From Rhodobacteraceae bacterium (ex Bugula neritina AB1) (GTDB lineage Bacteria > Pseudomonadota > Alphaproteobacteria > Rhodobacterales > Rhodobacteraceae): a stretch of 35,220 nt of DNA. Location: contig MDLF01000077.1 in assembly GCA_001730095.1 (NCBI GenBank), positions 1-35,220 on the forward strand, written 5' to 3'. A program made the translations under genes and the position numbers. Positions 32,695-35,220 of the stretch are shown piece by piece; the stretch's first letter is position 1, and the number at the start of each line of letters is the position of its first letter. The notes under the pieces were generated by a model. That model did no database searches. It was not told the origin of the DNA and worked only from the letters and a program-made list of their open reading frames with translations.

Positions 32695-33366
32695 ATGATG
32701 GGTGACATGGCAACGGTGACAGCCCTTTGGTGGGCTGTCATTTTTTCTGGCTTCTATCACGGGATCAACCCGGGCATGGGGTGGCCGCTGGCCGTTTCGG
32801 CGGCGCTGATGGAGCGCCGTCACATGGCGATGCCCAAGGCGCTGGCAATGCTGGCCCTTGGGCATTTTCTGGCGATGATCGGGATATTGCTGCCATTTTC
32901 TTTGATGATCTTTCTGGTCGAATGGGAAACGCAAATCCGCGTCGGTGCCGGGTTGCTGGTCATCGCCATGGGAATCTACCTGCTGATCAATCGCAGGCAT
33001 CCAAAAATATTGGCGCGTGTTCATCCGGCACGTCTGGCGCTCTGGTCCTTTCTCGCTGCAATGGCGCATGGCGCCGGCCTGATGCTGGTGCCCATCTTTC
33101 TGGGGATCTGCGCTGTGGGCGCGGATGAAACGGGCCACGCTGCGGCGCAATCACTGATGGGTAGCAATGTCACGACTGCGTTCATCGTGGCATTTGTTCA
33201 CACCTTCTCGATGACAATCGCCGGTGGGGTCGTCGCACTGATAATTTACCTCTGGCTTGGGTTGAAATTTTTGTCGAAGACTTGGTTCAACCTCGACCTC
33301 GTTTGGGCACTGAGCCTTATTCTGGTTGGCGGGTTCGGCGTGGCATCTGCCTATTTGGGGCATTGA
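32695..33366 (+). CDS. six-helix membrane protein of unknown function, coupled to mtoX
   Basis: I do not recognise an exact family for this 223-residue protein. It has about six membrane helices. Histidines recur at their edges: FYHGINPGMGWPLAV, LALGHFLAMIG, AAMAHGAGLMLVP and IVAFVHTFSM. The HG-N-PG-GWP pattern recalls metal transporters of the NicO/HupE type, but that is only a resemblance. The start ATG abuts the mtoX stop (TAA-ATG), and no promoter or terminator separates them, so they are almost surely one transcript. Since MtoX needs copper, a role in metal supply to it is one possibility; export of sulfide or another product is another. ATG codons at 32698 and 32707 are alternative starts. 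Confidence 0.75.
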   Translation: MMGDMATVTALWWAVIFSGFYHGINPGMGWPLAVSAALMERRHMAMPKALAMLALGHFLAMIGILLPFSLMIFLVEWETQIRVGAGLLVIAMGIYLLINRRHPKILARVHPARLALWSFLAAMAHGAGLMLVPIFLGICAVGADETGHAAAQSLMGSNVTTAFIVAFVHTFSMTIAGGVVALIIYLWLGLKFLSKTWFNLDLVWALSLILVGGFGVASAYLGH

Positions 33367-33437
33367 ATGTCGGCCACTTGGCATTCGGCCGCGGCTTGCA
33401 AGCAGTTTGTGCTCATCCATAGTTTGGCGTGACAGAT

Positions 33438-34505
33438 TTATTTGCCTGCGCGCCAAATCCTGAAACGCCCCTGCCCCGAAATTTCCTGCACCAGCCCCAT
33501 CTCGTCCATCAGCTTCAGATTACGTTGCACTGCGGCTCGGCTGGCACCGGTCAAGATCTCAGCCATAGGAGCCGAGATCAATGGCCAGTCCGTGAAGACC
33601 TTACGCAGATTTGTCGGAGTGCGGCCCGACAGCATGGCCATCGCGTGTTTCGCCCGCGCTGCCCATGCCTCGATATCGTCCAAGTGCCGCATCGCGGTCA
33701 AAACGGCGCTTTCCATCCCGTCTAGCCATCGCTCCAATCTCTCGGCAGGTGGCCCTCCCGACCGCAGCCCCCCTGCTCCACCCATAGCGAGCGGTGCGAA
33801 GATGGCACCGCGTTCTTCGCTGGCCGCAATCCTGGACGCGGTGACAGCGGCTTCGAGCCGGTCTCCGTGTTGTCCGAGGCCCGCCAGATTCCAAAGATGA
33901 AAGCCCATGCAAGCCCGGGTGATTGGGTGTAAATCGACTGCGGCGGTCATTACGTCCAGCCATCCGCCCGCACGATCTTTGAGGCGCTCGGCACTGTCTT
34001 CAATGTTCTCGGGATCGCGGCGATCCAGGAAAGCGGCCAAGTCGACATTCGGTCCGGGGCCTCCCGTCAGGCGCCGAACAGCCCATCCAACTCTTGCCAG
34101 GGCATTGGGATCATCCTGTGCGCCTGACAACCGCATCGATACCCAGAGCGCCAGACGATCAGAACTCACCCGATCCCCGTTGAGCCAGCTAAGATCCGCT
34201 GCCTCGATAAGAGCGAGGCGATGCCGCCAGCCTTCCGGGCCACGCAGCAGCCTGTCATCCAGAGCTCCTAAGCGTCCAGCTACTCTTGCCAGCCGCGCAG
34301 CGTGAACGCCTTCTGCCTTTGCCCAGCCATCGATGACAGCAGTGTCGGGCGGTTCTGCCCGTGGTCCCGGAGGCAAAACATCCGGTTCTTCCTCGAGTGG
34401 CCCAGGCAGAAACCAGAGATCCTCGTCGTGAGCCTCTTCATCCTCCTCGATTGTGATGAGGGGATCATCGAAATCATCAGTCAATGCAGACGGTTGAGGC
34501 TTCAT
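33438..34505 (-). CDS. winged-helix protein, DUF1612-like
   Basis: The 355-residue protein has a strongly acidic, low-complexity N-terminus (residues 10-50, rich in Asp, Glu and Pro) and a helical middle with conserved-looking tryptophans. The last 55 or so residues form a winged helix-turn-helix (PLISAPMAEILTGASRAAVQRNLKLMDEMGLVQEI). This layout resembles DUF1612-type proteins found on plasmids and in mobile regions of Rhizobiales and Rhodobacterales; the match is by overall look, not by a search. It is divergent from the recombinase at 34732. A perfect 9-base inverted repeat touches its start codon, which suggests self-regulation. Its biological role is unknown. It converges with the membrane protein gene, 71 bases apart. 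Confidence 0.7.
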   Translation of the reverse strand: MKPQPSALTDDFDDPLITIEEDEEAHDEDLWFLPGPLEEEPDVLPPGPRAEPPDTAVIDGWAKAEGVHAARLARVAGRLGALDDRLLRGPEGWRHRLALIEAADLSWLNGDRVSSDRLALWVSMRLSGAQDDPNALARVGWAVRRLTGGPGPNVDLAAFLDRRDPENIEDSAERLKDRAGGWLDVMTAAVDLHPITRACMGFHLWNLAGLGQHGDRLEAAVTASRIAASEERGAIFAPLAMGGAGGLRSGGPPAERLERWLDGMESAVLTAMRHLDDIEAWAARAKHAMAMLSGRTPTNLRKVFTDWPLISAPMAEILTGASRAAVQRNLKLMDEMGLVQEISGQGRFRIWRAGK

Positions 34506-34506
34506 A

Positions 34507-34532
34507 TGTGCAAAATACTAATCTTTTGCACA
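34507..34532. promoter_or_regulatory. inverted repeat against the start of the DUF1612-like gene
   Basis: TGTGCAAAA (34507-34515) and TTTTGCACA (34524-34532) are perfect 9-base arms around an 8-base spacer, one base upstream of the ATG. On the minus strand the spacer region reads GATTAGTA and forms TAGTAT, a fair -10 hexamer. A repressor bound here would block transcription, and the message would have almost no leader. Confidence 0.6.
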
Positions 34533-34676
34533 TTGCCCAAGTGGTTTTGTGGCGGTTGCCGACGCTCTTTATATAGTATGCGCGCGCGACTGCCGGTGGA
34601 ACCTCTCAGATCGCGCTCAGCGCGAGGAAACCAAGGGTTTTTGGACAAGGACGACGAGAGAGTACTTACTTGCATT

Positions 34677-34729
34677 CGTTTACAAACGGTCGTTTAATAG
34701 AGATACCTTAAATTGCAAACGGCCCGTTT
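34677..34729. promoter_or_regulatory. clustered palindromes upstream of the recombinase, candidate res site
   Basis: CGTTT-AC-AAACG (34677-34688) shares its right arm with AAACG-GT-CGTTT (34684-34695), and a third, AAACGG-C-CCGTTT, lies at 34717-34729, two bases before the start codon. Repeated AAACG half-sites in both orientations next to a resolvase gene fit a resolvase-binding region, or an operator for it. Confidence 0.55.
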
Positions 34730-34731
34730 TC

Positions 34732-35220
34732 ATGCCCCTCATAGGCTATGCGCGCGTATCAACCGAGGATCAGACCCCCCTGCCCCAGTCTGAGGCCTTG
34801 CAAGCTGCGGGTTGCATAGAAATCTTCGAAGAGCACGCCTCAGGTGGCAATCGTGCGCGGCCGGTGCTTGCGCGCGTGCTGGAGCGTATCAGCAAGGGCG
34901 ACACGCTGGTCGTCGTTCGGATCGACCGGCTTGCGCGGTCTCTGTCGCACCTTCTTGAGGTGATTGAGCGTCTGGAGGCCAAGGGGGCTTTCTTCCGCTC
35001 TCTCCAGGACCCGATCGATACCGGATCCCCGCAGGGTAAGTTCACGCTTCAGGTTCTGGGCGCCGCGGCCGAGTTCGAGCGCGCCCTGATCCGGGAACGC
35101 ACCAAGGCCGGCCTCGCCAGCGCGCGCACAAAGGGCCGCGTGGGCGGGAACCCTGGGCTGCGGGCGAAAGACCCTGCTGCTCTTCGCAAGGTGCGGCTGG
35201 CGCGACAGGACGGCTACATG
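34732..35220 (+). CDS. serine recombinase, resolvase/invertase type (partial, runs off window)
   Basis: The first 163 residues are visible. They show the serine-recombinase domain: YARVSTEDQTPLPQSEAL with nucleophile Ser10, VRIDRLARSLSHLLEVI, and the GAAAEFERALIRERTKAGL segment. The C-terminal helix-turn-helix is just beginning at the right edge. It is a third, distinct resolvase in this window. Palindromic sites lie directly upstream. The divergent DUF1612-like gene, 226 bases away, probably belongs to the same mobile or plasmid segment. No tnpA is seen, so whether it is a transposon resolvase, a plasmid multimer resolvase or an invertase cannot be decided. Confidence 0.9.
   Translation, partial: MPLIGYARVSTEDQTPLPQSEALQAAGCIEIFEEHASGGNRARPVLARVLERISKGDTLVVVRIDRLARSLSHLLEVIERLEAKGAFFRSLQDPIDTGSPQGKFTLQVLGAAAEFERALIRERTKAGLASARTKGRVGGNPGLRAKDPAALRKVRLARQDGYM

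Overview
The window looks like accessory DNA from an alphaproteobacterium of the Rhodobacterales (Roseobacter type). This rests on GC-rich coding, a tripartite tricarboxylate transporter with its TctDE sensor pair, a TRAP transporter, an RTX/Hint secreted protein, an SBP56 methanethiol oxidase beside a glutathione-dependent formaldehyde dehydrogenase, and several Tn3-type recombinases. No rRNA, tRNA or CRISPR array was seen.

Layout. (1) 1-7979: the 3' end of an AbrB-type membrane protein, then a minus-strand operon tctC - tctAB fusion - PrpF/GalD-like isomerase - 78-residue protein - D-2-hydroxyacid dehydrogenase. The tctD/tctE two-component pair is divergent from it. A terminator-like hairpin lies between tctC and tctAB, and a perfect GntR-style palindrome lies inside the operon. 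(2) 8022-14071: two related but distinct Tn3-family relics, both with recognisable 38-bp terminal inverted repeats. The first (8022-10990) has a frameshifted, truncated transposase and an intact resolvase. The second (12389-14071) has a transposase deleted in frame through its middle and an intact resolvase, and it cuts an RTX/Hint protein gene whose 3' two thirds survive at 11137-12388. (3) 14176-20783: a minus-strand operon dctP-dctQ-dctM, zinc alcohol dehydrogenase, aldehyde dehydrogenase and a GcvT-like tetrahydrofolate methyltransferase, which reads as uptake, oxidation and demethylation of an unknown organic acid. (4) 20913-27853: a LysR-controlled set of HMG-CoA-lyase-like protein, enoyl-CoA hydratase, two MmgE/PrpD proteins and a CaiB CoA-transferase, probably a CoA-dependent catabolic route for a short branched or dicarboxylic acid. 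(5) 28254-33366: a C1/sulfur module. It has frmA, a broken downstream metallo-beta-lactamase gene (amber codon, then fusion to the tail of a GntR/FCD regulator), a divergent IclR regulator, mtoX (SBP56) and a six-helix membrane protein whose start abuts the mtoX stop. (6) 33438-35220: a DUF1612-like winged-helix protein with a palindrome against its start codon, divergent from a third serine recombinase that runs off the window and is preceded by clustered palindromes.

How it fits together. Regions 3 to 5 look like three catabolic cassettes separated by mobile DNA and scars of deletion. In region 5, MtoX would turn methanethiol into formaldehyde, hydrogen sulfide and hydrogen peroxide, and FrmA would remove the formaldehyde as its glutathione adduct. 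The persulfide-dioxygenase-like gene that would complete sulfur disposal is broken here.
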